In this document: in pieces, positions 23,574 through 35,100 of the stretch | How the letters are laid out: each line of letters begins with the position of its first letter | Numbering within the stretch: the first letter of the stretch is position 1 | NCBI GenBank assembly: GCA_036346225.1 | Contig: JARFIW010001469.1 | Coordinates: forward strand, 10,138,001-10,202,000 | From: Platerodrilus igneus | Taxonomy: Eukaryota; Arthropoda; Insecta; Coleoptera; Lycidae | Direction of reading: 5' to 3' | DNA: 64,000 bases | The notes under the pieces: generated by a model | The model's input: only the letters and a program-made list of their open reading frames with translations | The model's database searches: none | Told to the model about the DNA's origin: nothing | Position numbers and translations under genes: made by a program

Positions 23574-24190
23574 TAAACAGCGTGCTGTTATCGAATTTTC
23601 AACTGCTGAAAATGTGACTCTTAGTAAGACTCATCGCCGTTTAAAGACTGTTTATGGTGACGATACTGTTAATAGATATACTATACATCGATGGGTTTCT
23701 AAATCTCGTGGTTGCGAACCTTGAAAAGCCGTAAATTGTTGACGAAACACGCAGTTAACGTCCAATTACTGCCATAGACAATAAACATCGCCAACTCGTC
23801 GACGATTTGATTCAAAATTGTCGGTGAATCACTTAAAAACTTATCGCAAATCATATTGAAATATTCAAGAAACCTGTCGGCTCCATTATCGAACAATTGG
23901 AATACCGTAAAATCTGTGCACTTCGAGTACCACGAAGAGGCACTACGATACCTGAAGTCTGAACCGACTCCACAACTTCCTTACTTCCCCGATTTCGCAC
24001 CTTGAAATTTTTTATTGTTTTCCTCCACTCAAGAGAGACCTCATGGGTAACCATTACACCTCGGACGATGAGGTGAAGGCAGCTATCTAGTCCTGGATTC
24101 GAGAGAAGACTGAAGAATTCTTCACTGCGGGATGAAAAAACTTGTTACACGTTGGGAGGAATGCGGTAGGCTTAACGGTGACTATGTTTG
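23574..24190 (+). pseudogene. mariner-type transposase with internal deletion (lineage 2)
   Basis: The plus strand starts KQRAVIEFSTAENVTLSK, the first helix-turn-helix of a mariner transposase. It continues HRRLKTVYGDDTVNRYTI (23640) and the second DNA-binding part with ITAIDNKHRQLVDDLIQN (23765), up to YRKICALRVPRR (23900). The next sequence reads YSPDFAP-like, CNFYFFPPLKRDL-like and SDDEVKAAI, i.e. the final third. The catalytic core between them is absent, so about 400 bp was deleted at ~23935. The reading ends GMKKLVTRWEECVG.. near 24180. It is non-functional. Confidence 0.75.
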
Positions 24191-24215
24191 AACCTAAAGA
24201 ATTGTTTTTGATTTA

Positions 24216-24603
24216 ATTTTTGCCCGCTGTTGCTATTTGTTTTTGTTTGTTCTACAAGCATGTGTGCATCACTTTTTAGCCTACCCTCGTACACTGCACC
24301 ATGTAACGTTACTAGTCTGAAGCTACAACTCAAAAACATGGAAATTGCGGCGGCTCAAAGTTTGTGGAGAACTTGGCTAATTCAAACTCCATTTCAATTT
24401 TTTAGATTTTTCTCATTGCACGTGTTAGTACTAATATTTCACTACAAAGTTGACTAGAATAGATATGCTACATTCGTATTAGGCCAATGTCGCTCATTTT
24501 ACATGTATATCTCCATAAGAAACTCTAAGGTTCATTTTGCAAATTTTTGTACCCTTCAAGGTTATTCATGGGAAGGACGAGACCTAGTTTTATTTTTTCG
24601 TGG
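24216..24603. other. AT-rich stretch, nothing recognised
   Basis: Short chance ORF only. No element ends recognised. Confidence 0.5.
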
Positions 24604-24862
24604 AATAATTATCCTCTTTCTTACGAGAGGTATAGTTAAGCTCGATGTGTATACATTATACTTCTTTATATACCAGCAGATTATCGTGACCGTTTTACAA
24701 GCGATAATTGTTCGAGCGTTCAACGTAGCGACGGCCATGTTGTAACAAGTGTCGCCATGTTGGACGCTCAAACAATTATCGCTTGTAAAACGATCACGCT
24801 AATCTGCCGGTATATCAAAAAGTAGATTGCACACGTTTCATAAGAAAGAGAATAATTATACT
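24604..24862. repeat. Foldback element, ~257 bp
   Basis: The whole segment is an imperfect palindrome: AATAATTATCCTCTTTCTTA at the left end pairs with the right end near 24860. The inner arms (24699-24740 and 24757-24786) share CAAGCGATAATTGTT and its complement. There is no ORF, and it looks like a MITE. A SINE has inserted at its right edge, duplicating ATAATTATACT. Confidence 0.75.
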
Positions 24863-24863
24863 C

Positions 24864-25124
24864 TACATCTGATTTTCCAATGCTCCACCCGAAAGTACTA
24901 CATTGAACCGGAAGCGAATTTTTTTTTTACCTAAAAAATTTGGAATTTCGCCGAACCCTTGCTGTTCCACGCAAGGTATGGATTTTTAACGTGCGTGACA
25001 ACACACACACACAGGACCTCCATTTTACCTCGCCTAACATTTTTCAAGCGGACCGTGTCGGGATTCGAACCCGGGAGCTTAGGTGTACTAGTCACACACA
25101 TACCAACTACGCCACGGAGCCGCC
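24864..25124 (-). mobile_element. tRNA-derived SINE (copy S3)
   Basis: Full head and tail on the minus strand, with the body slightly shortened (the section around 25030 lacks ~30 bp). It is flanked by an 11-bp target duplication ATAATTATACT at 24852-24862 and 25128-25138, direct evidence of insertion by target-primed retroposition. Confidence 0.85.
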
Positions 25125-25333
25125 TGGATAATTATACTACAAAAAGAAAAAATGAAAGTAATGGTATCGACCTTTCGATGAAGGGTTTAAAGATTTGCAA
25201 AATGAACCTTAGATTTTCTAATGACGATTTACATGTAAAAATAAGCGAAGTTGGCCTATCTACTGACTAGCACTTAAAAGATTGAAAAGATAAAACCGCT
25301 AAGAGTTTGAGGCTAAGGTGTTAGTTCATACAC

Positions 25334-25626
25334 TACATTTCATTTTCCAATGCTCCACCAGAAGGTACTACATTGGTCAGGAAGCGAGTGGTTTTTACCT
25401 CAAAATTTTGAATTTTGTCGAACCCTTGCTGTTCCAAGCAAGTAGGGATCTATAAAGCGCGTGACAACATTCACACACGAGATCTACATTTTACCTCTTA
25501 TCTGAACGACGGCGTATTTTTGTGAAAAATGCTCGTCTAATATTTTTCGAGCGGACCGTGTCCGGATTCAAACCCAGGACCTTGGGCGTAGGAGTCACAC
25601 ACATACCACTACGCCACGGAGCCGCC
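25334..25626 (-). mobile_element. tRNA-derived SINE (copy S4)
   Basis: Complete on the minus strand: head at 25626, B box near 25565, tail at 25334. The left flank TTAGTTCATACACTA is nearly repeated at 25919-25933, beyond a second SINE head, so S4, S5 and the 204 bp between them may have arrived as one unit. Confidence 0.85.
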
Positions 25627-25830
25627 CTGTAGAGGATAACCACAATATCGATTTTATGTTGCTGTAGTGGGATTTTAAAAGAGACAACCAATATGAGTTA
25701 GACGATGGTAACATAGTTGGATGCTATACCTAAAAGGGAAAAATCTTTCTGATTGGCTGATTGCAAGTGGAATGAGAGCAACTTCTAGGAGCTTTGTAAC
25801 CGTTGTATTATAATCAGTATTTTCGGACTA

Positions 25831-25915
25831 AAAGCGGAGTGAACCGTGTCGGGATTCGAACTCGGGACTTTGGGCATAGTAATCACACGCATACCAACTA
25901 CGCCACGGAGCCGCC
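25831..25915 (-). mobile_element. tRNA-derived SINE head only (copy S5)
   Basis: The tRNA-like head is complete, with A box and B box GAGTTCGAATCCCG, followed by ACACGGTT, then unrelated sequence. This is ~85 bp of the ~290-bp unit. The right flank (25919-25933) matches the left flank of S4. Confidence 0.8.
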
Positions 25916-25974
25916 TGCTAGTTCATACATTATAATGTGAATAAGGGCTGTTGTGCTTGCGACCAGACCACGTC

Positions 25975-26008
25975 GCCAATTCTCCACCCGAAGGTACTAA
26001 ATTGGCTA
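25975..26008 (-). mobile_element. SINE tail fragment (copy S12)
   Basis: A 34-bp match to the block near the SINE 3' end (AATTCTCCACCCGAAGGTAC on the plus strand). Too short to tell whether it is part of a larger decayed copy. Confidence 0.5.
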
Positions 26009-26429
26009 GTTCGTACAGCAGAAACCTTTTAGATCTCTTTTAAATATCGTATACTTGCAATGCACTAATTGGTAATGTTGAAAGTAGTAAAGTCTACAGT
26101 GGATGGCTCAGCAGCTTCCCGTTATCGCTCTTAACCTTTCTAACTGAAAACGTATGGTACCACGATTCAATTAGCTAGCATTTAAAAATGCAGAGTCAAT
26201 TAAAGGTTGAAGTGGCTAAAATAATACTAGGCAGTTTCCTTATCGCGTTAAAAAGAACACCGATTCACTTTCTTCCATTCTCCAATACTTGTATTGAACC
26301 TCACAGCTATACCAATTGAATGCCCAGCAGCTAAATTAAAAAGAAAAATGTGTCAGTTTATAAGGAAAAAAGGCTACGATGATACCACTTATAACTTCGT
26401 TCATTTTTTGAACGCGTTAGCACTCGTAG

Positions 26430-28500
26430 CCTTTCTGAACAGACCTATACCTTGAAGAAGTTCTAAAATACTAGAACGAGTAGAATGGTTTACGTGTTTC
26501 AGCAAGCTAAAGAGCAGAACTATAGGTTTAACCAAATTAGCGGGGTCTTTAGTGAGGAAGCAGAATCAGGGCAGCACCCTTTCAGTACTTACAGTGGCAG
26601 GGGCTTAGGTTTAACCAAATTAGTAGGGTCCTTAGTGAGTAATCACACTGTCATGTCTCCGAAAGAAGACAGTACAGCACCTCTTTCGATACTTAGAGCG
26701 GCAGTGACTATAGGGGCCGGTGAGGGATTCTATGACACTACTGCGACGTGAAGGAAACCACCACATTATCTCTGTAGTACACGGCGTAACTAAAACATTT
26801 TCAAAAATAGTGGCATCCGCTGGAGTAAAAGATTTCGGAGTGAAAATAGTCCCCCATTCGTATCTTCAGGAGAAGATTACTTCAGAGGATATGATCGGCC
26901 AGCTCAATAAGAATTAAAGAAGAACCGGGAACATTTTGCGAGTGGGGGCGTGGAATGTTAAAAGCATGAAGCAAATAGGTAATCTAGAGAATTTGAAAAT
27001 TGAAATAGATAAGTTAACATTAGTGCTTAAGCTAGGGATTTTGAAAATCGAAATGGATACGTTAGCATTTAACATAGTACAGTCGCCAGAAGCGAAGGAA
27101 ATTCGGGTATGGGGATAGTTATGTGGAAAAAGATTTACAAAAACATCCGAGACATACTATGGGCATAAAAATTTAATACTTACGAGATATTTTGATGCAG
27201 TATGGGTAAGGGGAGGAATGGAGTGGTAACAGGTTTATTTGGTTTAGGCACGAGAAACAACAGGAGAAACAGGTCGGTAGAATTTCGCGACAAAAACAAT
27301 TTAACCATCACAAGTACATTATTTCAACATCATGCTATACCCGTCGAAGACTCACGGAGATATAGAGAGATATAAAACAGATTACATTCTCGTTATCCAA
27401 CGGTTTTGAAATCAAGTAAAAGACTGAGAGCGTATAAGATACCCGGAAGCAGATAAAGACAGTGACCACAAAATAGTAATTATGAAAGCAGCGTTTAAAT
27501 TTAAAAATTTGAAAACAAAAACGAAAAAAGATACGCTGACTTTAAGAAACTAAAAGATAAAGACACCCACACAAGATGTGAGAAAAATCCAACAAATTGT
27601 TAAAAGACATCGGAAAAATTGCTGATACTAAGAAAGTAGAAACAGAATGAAATAATATTCCAACTAACTTATACATGGCGACCAGAGATTCTGGGATATT
27701 AACAAAGAGAAAATAAAACATGAATGTCGAAGGATACTCTGAATTTAATAGACGAAATGCGAAAATACAAAAATATACCAAACGAAACAGGGAAACATAG
27801 ATACAAAGCCATAAAATGGGAAATTATTCACAAATGCAGGAAAGCTAAAGAACAATGGATTGAGGAAAAGTACAAAGAGGTAAAAAGTAAGATGGAAATG
27901 GAAAAGACAAACAAAGCAATCGAACTAATTAGAATGAATTTTGCGGATGCTTAGTCTTATAGCAAAAACGAAGAGACATCATTATAGAATATGTAAAGAA
28001 AGTGGATAAATAGAAAGAATATATTGAGAATTTATATGAAGGAGAGGAATTGGGATATCCTACACTTAGAGACGAGCCTGAACTAGCATTAAAGAACCCG
28101 GAAAATAACAAGACGTCAGTTACAGGTAAAGTGCAAGCAGAAACTCTCGAAGCCGCTAAATAAGCAGTTACAGAACATCTCTTTCAACTTATAAGCTATA
28201 TGTATGAGACAGGCGAGATACCCGAAGATTTCAAACGTAACATCATAATCACTATAGCAAAAAAAAGAGGGGTACGGATAGATGTGAAAATTTCGAACAA
28301 TAAGTTTGATAGCGTACGTATCAAAGATATCAAAGAATTGTACAAGAACGGATGGAAACGCAAGCCGAAGAAATACTACGAGAAAATGAATTTGAGTTTA
28401 AGCGAAAGGAGGAATACGAGAGGCCATTTTAGCCTTAAGGGAGTTTATAGATAAAACGATAGAATATGTATAAAGTTTGTAGATCCTGAAAAAGCATTCT
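26430..28500 (+). mobile_element. RTE-like LINE, heavily deleted (copy C)
   Basis: The 5' leader begins at about 26435 (GACCTATACCTTGAAGAAG) and leads into the endonuclease start LRVGAWNVKSMKQIGNL (26935). A short internal duplication follows at 26990-27060 (NLKIEIDKL / ILKIEMDTL). Most of the endonuclease is deleted. The linker (27724-27954), MYETGEIPEDFKRNI (28200) and first RT strands are present. It breaks off at 28500 within the VDLEKAF motif. The 5' end is kept while the 3' end is lost, the opposite of usual LINE truncation, so later deletion is likely. Confidence 0.8.
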
Positions 28501-28525
28501 CCATAGTACTCCCCACTCCGAGATT

Positions 28526-28770
28526 TCAACGGCGAACGAGTTTAGTTCCTAAATATTTCACCAAAAAGGGTGATATAATTTGTAATGCAGCATGTTCTTG
28601 GGCTCTATAAGAATCCTTAAGGCAATTTCCATCTGCACCTTTATACCAATTGACCAAATTAATGGTCCATTCACTTTTGCGAACGAACTTTCTTCCCTCG
28701 AAATGACACTCCTCAAATCCTTTAGCCATTCCTTCGTTCTTCTAACCTCCTGATACAATATGAACTAATT
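28526..28770 (-). pseudogene. Unrecognised coding-like fragment
   Basis: Two overlapping minus-strand frames read like one protein broken by a shift (EVRRTKEWLKDLRSVISREE, then GPLIWSIGIKVQMEIALRI). Composition is protein-like, but I do not recognise the family. It starts immediately after the broken end of RTE copy C. Confidence 0.25.
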
Positions 28771-29869
28771 GCAATTGTCAAATATTACATATCAAGAAAC
28801 CAGTGTGTCAATCGCAGAACAAAAGGCGGTACAAAAATCTAACCGTACTTTGAGATGATGCTTCCGTAAAATTCCTTTTTCGGAAAGCAAATAAAAATAT
28901 TGTACGAAAATAAAAATATAAATAACAGACACGACAAGACTTACACTAGCAAAACCCGCTAATTGTAAAATATATCAAAAGAACCGCTAAAACTGCATCG
29001 GTGCATAAATATAGCATAACCATCTGTTATAACCCCTGACATCACAAGATTATTATCATAAAGAAAAGATAAAATTAATGCAAAACAAAAAGTAAACTGT
29101 GGCTATGTTGAATATATTTTTCACACTGGTTGATTCACCTTTTAACAGCTCTTATGTAAAGAAGTATTTTCAATATTATGGCTATTCACCTTTTAGCAAG
29201 CTACGATTTATAGAATGTTGTTTCTATAAGATAACAACATAGATACAACGTAGAAATTAATGCAAATAATGATCAAATTTACAAATCAAATTGCTTTTAA
29301 TTAATTACCCCTAAATTTTAAGTATATTTAAAACTTCCCATTATAAATACGTCTTTGTAGCAACAAACAAATTAATACAATGAGCACACACAAAGGCATA
29401 CGAAAAAAAAGTACATTTCTTTTAATTTGTTTATAGTAGATGTAGCTTAAGTTTGGGCATAAGTCGACTGTTGAATAGTGAAAATTTAGGTGGAGTGATT
29501 ATACTACTTTCAAAGCCAGGTAGGTTACACGAAATGCTGGTGCATTGGTGCATCAATTTTTGACTTCCTAGTGTAAGGTAATAGCAACAGTATAATAACC
29601 TTCAAGGAAGTCCTTACAATAGCGATATTGGTTTGTTAGGAATAGTAGTGGCATGTTCGGGATACTAATCAAATTGGTGGTATATAGATACAAAGAGTCA
29701 AAATACCTATCAGCTATATCTCCCTAGTTGTTAGCAGGAAATGCTATAAGGATGTGGGGTGCGACTTAAGAACTGTTTAACCTCCATACCTACTAACTAT
29801 ATTCAGAAAGATAGTTTTGCGAAAGCCTCGGTCTGCAGAAGCAGCTGAGATCGAAACATTTAGGTTCAG
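28771..29869. other. AT-rich stretch, nothing recognised
   Basis: No ORF or repeat structure that I can support. Confidence 0.5.
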
Positions 29870-30395
29870 GGAGTATTTATATAGGTCCACCACCTGCGGA
29901 CGCCTTAACATTTGTATGGAAAATGGGAATGAAAAATGTAAGAGGAGTATTTAGAAAAGAAAGCGAGTTGTTTACATGAAATGAAAGAAAGAAAAATTTA
30001 ATATGCTCTGTACGTGAGAAGCTAAAAAACAAAAACGCAGTTTCTTTGAATGATGTAGTTTGGGGCGGACAAACGGTCAAAAGCGGTCAAATGCAAAAGC
30101 GAAACGGTATATCAAAGAATCGTGCTAGTGGCAGAGAATGGTATAAAGCGAAGAACAAAGCATTAAAAAGAAGTTTTGGAATAATTTGAATGAAGTATTA
30201 AACGCACGTAACTTTGGTGGAGGAATTATTTTGTTGGGAGATATGAATGGGTGGGTGGTAAACAAACGGCGGGAACATGAAGAATGCATGAAAAGTATGC
30301 GGACGAGAGAAGAATGAGAATGGCAAGAAGGAACTTTTTAAAAAAGAGTTATGCGTCTGAAAACATGGTTTATAAATCCAGAACAATAATCGATT
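29870..30395 (+). mobile_element. LINE endonuclease fragment (another family)
   Basis: Plus-strand frames carry an APE-type endonuclease remnant: FWNNLNEVLNARNFGGGIIL, then the LLGDMNGWV catalytic block (30236-30262). YASENMVYKSRTIIDLIYC (30350-30405) corresponds to the C-terminal strand before the catalytic His. The pattern differs from the RTE-like family. An RT fragment at 33.64-34.36 kb could be from the same kind of element. Confidence 0.55.
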
Positions 30396-30405
30396 TAATT
30401 TATTG

Positions 30406-32980
30406 TGTAGTCACCTCGGCTGCTCCGCTCTGCCCCTCTTTACTTCATTAAAAACTCTTATACTAACACAGACGCTTACCTGGATCGCTGAATCAAAAAA
30501 CTACGCCTCACTGCTACCATGCTATAACCTAAAAGAAAATCCACTCTACACTTACACTCAAAATAACGCAATTCACAAATATAACACACTCTATTTACAG
30601 TCAATAAATATTATATTTTCATAATATTTTCCATTATGTACACTTGGATGCTTCGCACTAACAACAATTTTATTTTTAAGGATATATTTCATTTCGGTAA
30701 CCTTATTAAACAATTATCCTGTTAAAGTGAGAGTACATTCCTCATACCTGACTTTATCCCTTCGTCTTAACATGAGCTCACAGTAAAACTTTTTAACCAT
30801 GAGTGCAAATTTACAGCACTACCAAACAAAATTAAATAAGCCTTCTATACTTTTTTACAATATATCCTGGTTATCTGTAAATCACTATTCCTTGACAACC
30901 TAAATAATTTTCATTCACCTCAAAAGTCCCATAAATTTATAGTTCAATAAATACAACAATTAAAAAAAATACACCAAAGCACAAAAAGTAAAAAGAAACC
31001 ATTGCAAATAGTCACCACACAATGTTTGAATAAAAGTAGTTACCCGGTAACTATCTTCAACAGGTATTCTCCAACTAGCCCTTGCAGATGATGCCGTCGA
31101 GTACGGCTCTACTCCATGGAACCGCTATCCGCTTGCATCAATGACGCTCTCTGCATGCTGCTACCACAAAATTTGTCTTCATTTAAAATAATCATCCACA
31201 ACCAACTTCCAAAATTTTCAATTTATAACAAGTTAATTATTGATTGCTGCCTTCACTATTCAATTCCAAATTTTAATACATTCCAAAACCAAAATAGAGA
31301 ACGTAGTACTTACGTATACCACCTACGTTCCGCTTCTAATTCTTTATTATCTTCTAGCTTAAACAAAATATAACTTCGCTAAATATTTCACTGGAAGTAA
31401 CTTTGTAGAACGTAGGAACGACGAAAAATTAAGAGAGTGTCACCCTTCCCTTGTTGAAATTTATCACCTAAACTTCCAACGGACAACAACAATTCTCAGT
31501 AGAACTGTAACCGATTCTCAATTCCTGTGAAAAGCTCTAACCGTTTTCGTTTTTTATGAACATCACTCGATATATAAATAAATTATTGGTTGTGGTAGTC
31601 TATAATTTTACCCATGCATTGAGAATGACTTAAACAGTCGAAAGCGCTCTGAAATTGACAATAAATTTCAAATTTTGAACGTATACATTTATTTATTGAT
31701 TTAAAATTCATAATAGTGGTTGTAAGGTTAGAAATATTAGTATGGTTACTTTGTATTCTAAATCAGTGTAGTTTTATGATTCGGTTGCTTGGATTAATAA
31801 TGTGTAACGTTGACGCCTACGACCTGTTCGTCTTGGAGCGGAGAAGTAAGTAAGTAAGTTACATACTACATACGTTTTATGGCGAAACAATGGCTGAAGT
31901 GATTCCAATTGCAGTCTTAATTCATTTCTCAAAATTTTAGGCGAAGATATCTAGAATCGCGCATGGACAGAAACTATTTTTTTTATAAAGCACTTCGCGA
32001 TTGCCCTTAAACATGACATTGAAGTCAAACGGATCAATGCAATTAGTCAATAAAATTCGAATAATACTCTACCAGATTGGTTACTTTTAATTTTACGAGG
32101 AAATGGGTTCCCATAAATTGACAACTTCGTGTTGGACAAAAGCATGTTAATTCAGTACACCTCGTTTCAAAGTCCCAGAGGATCTGGTTAAAACGAATTA
32201 AGTCCAGGAGATAATTGCTATAAGTTCTTTCGAGTATCTACAGTCACAATTCACTCCAGTTACTTAGGATCTAATTTCTATAACTATAAACTACATCAAC
32301 TGTAAATGAATTATTTTTCATTTAATTGTAAAAATTTATAAACGTACCCATAGTACGTTCCTGTTATTAACCTAAGAATTTATAACGTAATTTTATTCGT
32401 CGAAAACGTTTTCCATTAAATTACGTAAATTTCGATATATTTATTTTTTGTTTTGCTTAAGAATATTTATTTGCACTTGTAATTAAAACATAATTATGTA
32501 ATAGTCCTATATTGGTAGTTTTTCACAACTAATGTGACGGTGATAGTGCCAGTTTGTTGAAATAAAATAAATTGTAATTACCTAGAGGCGTGATTGATGT
32601 TCAGGTAATTTAACATATGTTTTTGGAAACCTTCCTTTCAGCTAGCAGTTTTTTAAATTAGGTATATTAGTGTTCCAATTGTTGACGTTTATTTTAGATT
32701 GATTTTAAAATCAGTGTATTCTATTATTCCTCGTGTGAATTTTAGATCAGAATCCATTTCCTGATCTCAAGTTTCGGCATCCTGTTAGTCTTTCCGCGAT
32801 ATTTTAAGATTAGGCGGCGTCGTAGATAATTCCAGATCAAGACGTATTTCATACACGTTAGCATTCCGATACCCTCTTCAAACGCTTACACCGCCCTTCC
32901 GGCTGAGTTAGTCACTAACTATTCTTGTTAGTATATAGTCGAGGATTTCCGTACTTTATCAAAACAGAAATTTTAGCGGG
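30406..32980. other. AT-rich stretch; short (AAGT)n
   Basis: No supported coding sequence. A short GTAAGTAAGTAAGTT microsatellite lies at about 31845-31860. Confidence 0.5.
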
Positions 32981-32989
32981 GTATTCACC

Positions 32990-33286
32990 GGCGGCTCCGT
33001 AGCGTAGTTGGTATGCGTGTGACTACTACGCCCAAGATCCAGGGTTCAAATCCCGACACGGTCCGCTTGAAAAATGTTAGTCGAGCATTTTTCACAATAA
33101 TACGCACTCAATCCGATGAGAGGTAAAATCGAGGTACCGTGTGTGAGTGTTGTCACGCACGTTAAAGATCCCTACCTTACTTGGAACAGCAAGGGTTCGA
33201 CAAAATTCAAAATTTTTCAGGTAAAAGAAAACTCGTTTCCTGGCCAATGTAGTACCTTCGGGTGGAGCATTGGAAAATCACATGTA
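32990..33286 (+). mobile_element. tRNA-derived SINE (copy S6, first of a doublet)
   Basis: A clean plus-strand copy: head GGCGGCTCCGTAGCGTAG at 32990, A box TAGCGTAGTTGG, B box GGTTCAAATCC near 33043, the full ~220-bp body, tail ATCACATGTAG. It is preceded by GGTATTCACCG and followed by GGTACTTCACCG, after which S7 begins at once. Confidence 0.9.
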
Positions 33287-33298
33287 GGGGTACTTCAC

Positions 33299-33595
33299 CG
33301 GCGGTTTTGTGGTTTAGTTGGTTCGCGTGTGGCTACTAAGTCCAAGGCCCCGTGCTCGATTCCCGACACGGACCGCTTGAAAAATGTTAGGCGAGCATTT
33401 TTCACAAAAATACGCCATTGTTCGGATGTAGGTTCCGTGTGTGTGTGTGTGTGTGTGTTGCCACGCACGTTAAAGATTCTTACCTTGCTTGGAATAGCAA
33501 GAGTTCGGCAAAATTCAAAATTTCCAGGTTAAAAAGATACTCGCTTCCTAGCGAATGTAGTACCTTCGGGTAAAGCATTGGAAAATCAAATGTAG
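33299..33595 (+). mobile_element. tRNA-derived SINE (copy S7, second of a doublet)
   Basis: Same family and orientation as S6. The head is diverged (GGCGGTTTTGTGGTTTAG) and the body has a (GT)n expansion near 33437-33458. It is followed by GGTACTTCACCG at ~33598-33609, the third occurrence of this target sequence. Confidence 0.9.
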
Positions 33596-33639
33596 AGGGT
33601 ACTTCACCGAGTTTTTCTGTGGATTACCGGCTTGATTTT

Positions 33640-34360
33640 CTGGGGGTCAAAATTGTATGTAACAAGGATGATTGTCGAGAGCAAACTGTTAGAGTGTAAA
33701 AAGTTACAAATATTTATAGAAAAAGAATATGTATACAAAAAACGGTTCTCAAAAAATTCAAGAAAAATGAAAACAAATGAGTGGGAAAGAATGCAGAATA
33801 ATTTCGTAAGGAACAGAAAGTGATTTTGGAAGGGAGAACGGAGAGAACGGCGTAGAGAATACTTTAAGCAATTGTATGGTAGAAATGCGAAGAGAATAAA
33901 AGAAAAGATAAAAAGTGTGGCTGTAAGTGAAAAAGTTGATGAGGATGAAGTACTAAATGCTGTGAAAGCGTTGAGGAATGATAAGGTAGTAGGAGTGGAT
34001 GAAATATTAAAGTGCCGACGTGAATTCCTTATTTAGAGAATGCGTACTAAAACACCGAAGTGTATTCCTAATTTACAGAATGTGCAAACTGTTCAACTAG
34101 AACATCCGTTGTACACAAATCACAAATGACTGTAAAATTTCTATTGTTGTATTTGAATAAAGGGAAAATGATAGGTTATGGAACGTGCAGTAGAATTTTA
34201 TTCCAGGTACAAAATTATGGCTTAACTATTTATTCCAGAGCAGATATTGAGAAGCGTGAGCTGGTGAAAAGTAGACGCAATGTGCATTCATGGATCTTGA
34301 GAAAGCATTGACGGAGTAAACAGCAGTATGAAGCGGAAAATGTTATAAGAAAGAGCATTG
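33640..34360 (+). mobile_element. LINE RT fragment (another family), decayed
   Basis: The plus strand shows the linker and early RT of a non-LTR element: NEWERMQNNFVRNRK (33775-33820), REYFKQLYGRNAKRIKEKI (33850-33912), then DEVLNAVKALRNDKVVGVDE (33943-34005). HSWILRKH near 34290 recalls the (F)xDLEKA motif region. It is broken by stops and a foreign segment near 34010-34130. It does not match the RTE-like copies. Confidence 0.55.
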
Positions 34361-34984
34361 TGTAGCGCCTTTAGGCTGCATCAAATTTCATTTTAATATT
34401 AGGATTAAAAGATTTTTAAATCCTGCAAGGAAAGCTTTTTCCCGTTCTTAATTTAAGTTTTTAGCTGTAAAGTTCTTATGAATATAATTTCTCAGGAGGC
34501 CGAGGTCAATAACCCTATAATTTATTGTCTGTATTCCGCATAAGCACGCATTTTTCAGGGAAAGGAATGTGGTGTGGTTAGCGCGGCTAACTATGAGAAA
34601 CGTTGTATGGAGGGGATACCAACATGCTCGTAGAAAGAACGCATTTTAAAGCAAGGGGTTTGACTTCACACCATCGATCGTGCAGTATCGAAGGCGGGTG
34701 GTGTGCATTTAAATTCTGGTGAAGTGATACCTTCATATCCTCGCAAAAGTAAAAGTGCACTCGCTTCGCCATCATAATTTGGAAACAAAAGAAACTACTC
34801 CCAACACGATCCCGACCTCTCGAAGACGAGTGGAGGCTTACTTTGTTGACCTTACCAGTGACGGCAATAATTGCAACCAAATTTTCGTTTGGTTGGTTCA
34901 TCAGCATTAGGTCTTCAGTCTTGGAACTGCTTTAACGTGTACCTCCATTATTTCCTATTCTGAGATAATCTACACATTTCCAGG
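34361..34984. other. Non-coding stretch with a 106-codon minus ORF of unknown meaning
   Basis: The ORF at 34587-34907 (minus) has no family resemblance. A TGGTTAGCGCGGCTAACTA motif at 34574-34592 is A-box-like, but no B box follows. Possibly the 3' UTR of an old element. Confidence 0.3.
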
Positions 34985-35100
34985 AAATACCCGGAGCCTG
35001 TATCTTTCACTATCTGTGTGCAGTAGTCTAACTTAGGTCTGCTTCTACCACCCTTTTTTCCTTCTTCTGTTTCTAATATATCCCGCACTATTCCCTCATG
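34985..35100 (-). mobile_element. RTE-like LINE C-terminal fragment (copy G)
   Basis: The plus-strand text CTTTCACTATCTGTGTGCAG is the same as the first 20 bases of the window. It is the reverse complement of the family's HTQIVKD block. Only ~115 bp remain, bounded by unrelated sequence at 35101. Confidence 0.8.

Noticed and set aside
32990..33070. SINE heads as true tRNA genes
   Set aside because: A and B boxes are present, but acceptor stems do not pair and each head runs into the same ~220-bp body with target duplications, so these are retroposons.
34587..34907. 106-aa minus-strand ORF as a gene
   Set aside because: No recognisable family, low-complexity histidine/serine content, and it ends next to retroelement debris.
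34870..34920. Second hammerhead (GCTGATGA ... CGAAAA on the minus strand)
   Set aside because: The core is similar, but no stem II or stem I pairing can be drawn and GAAA is not placed correctly.
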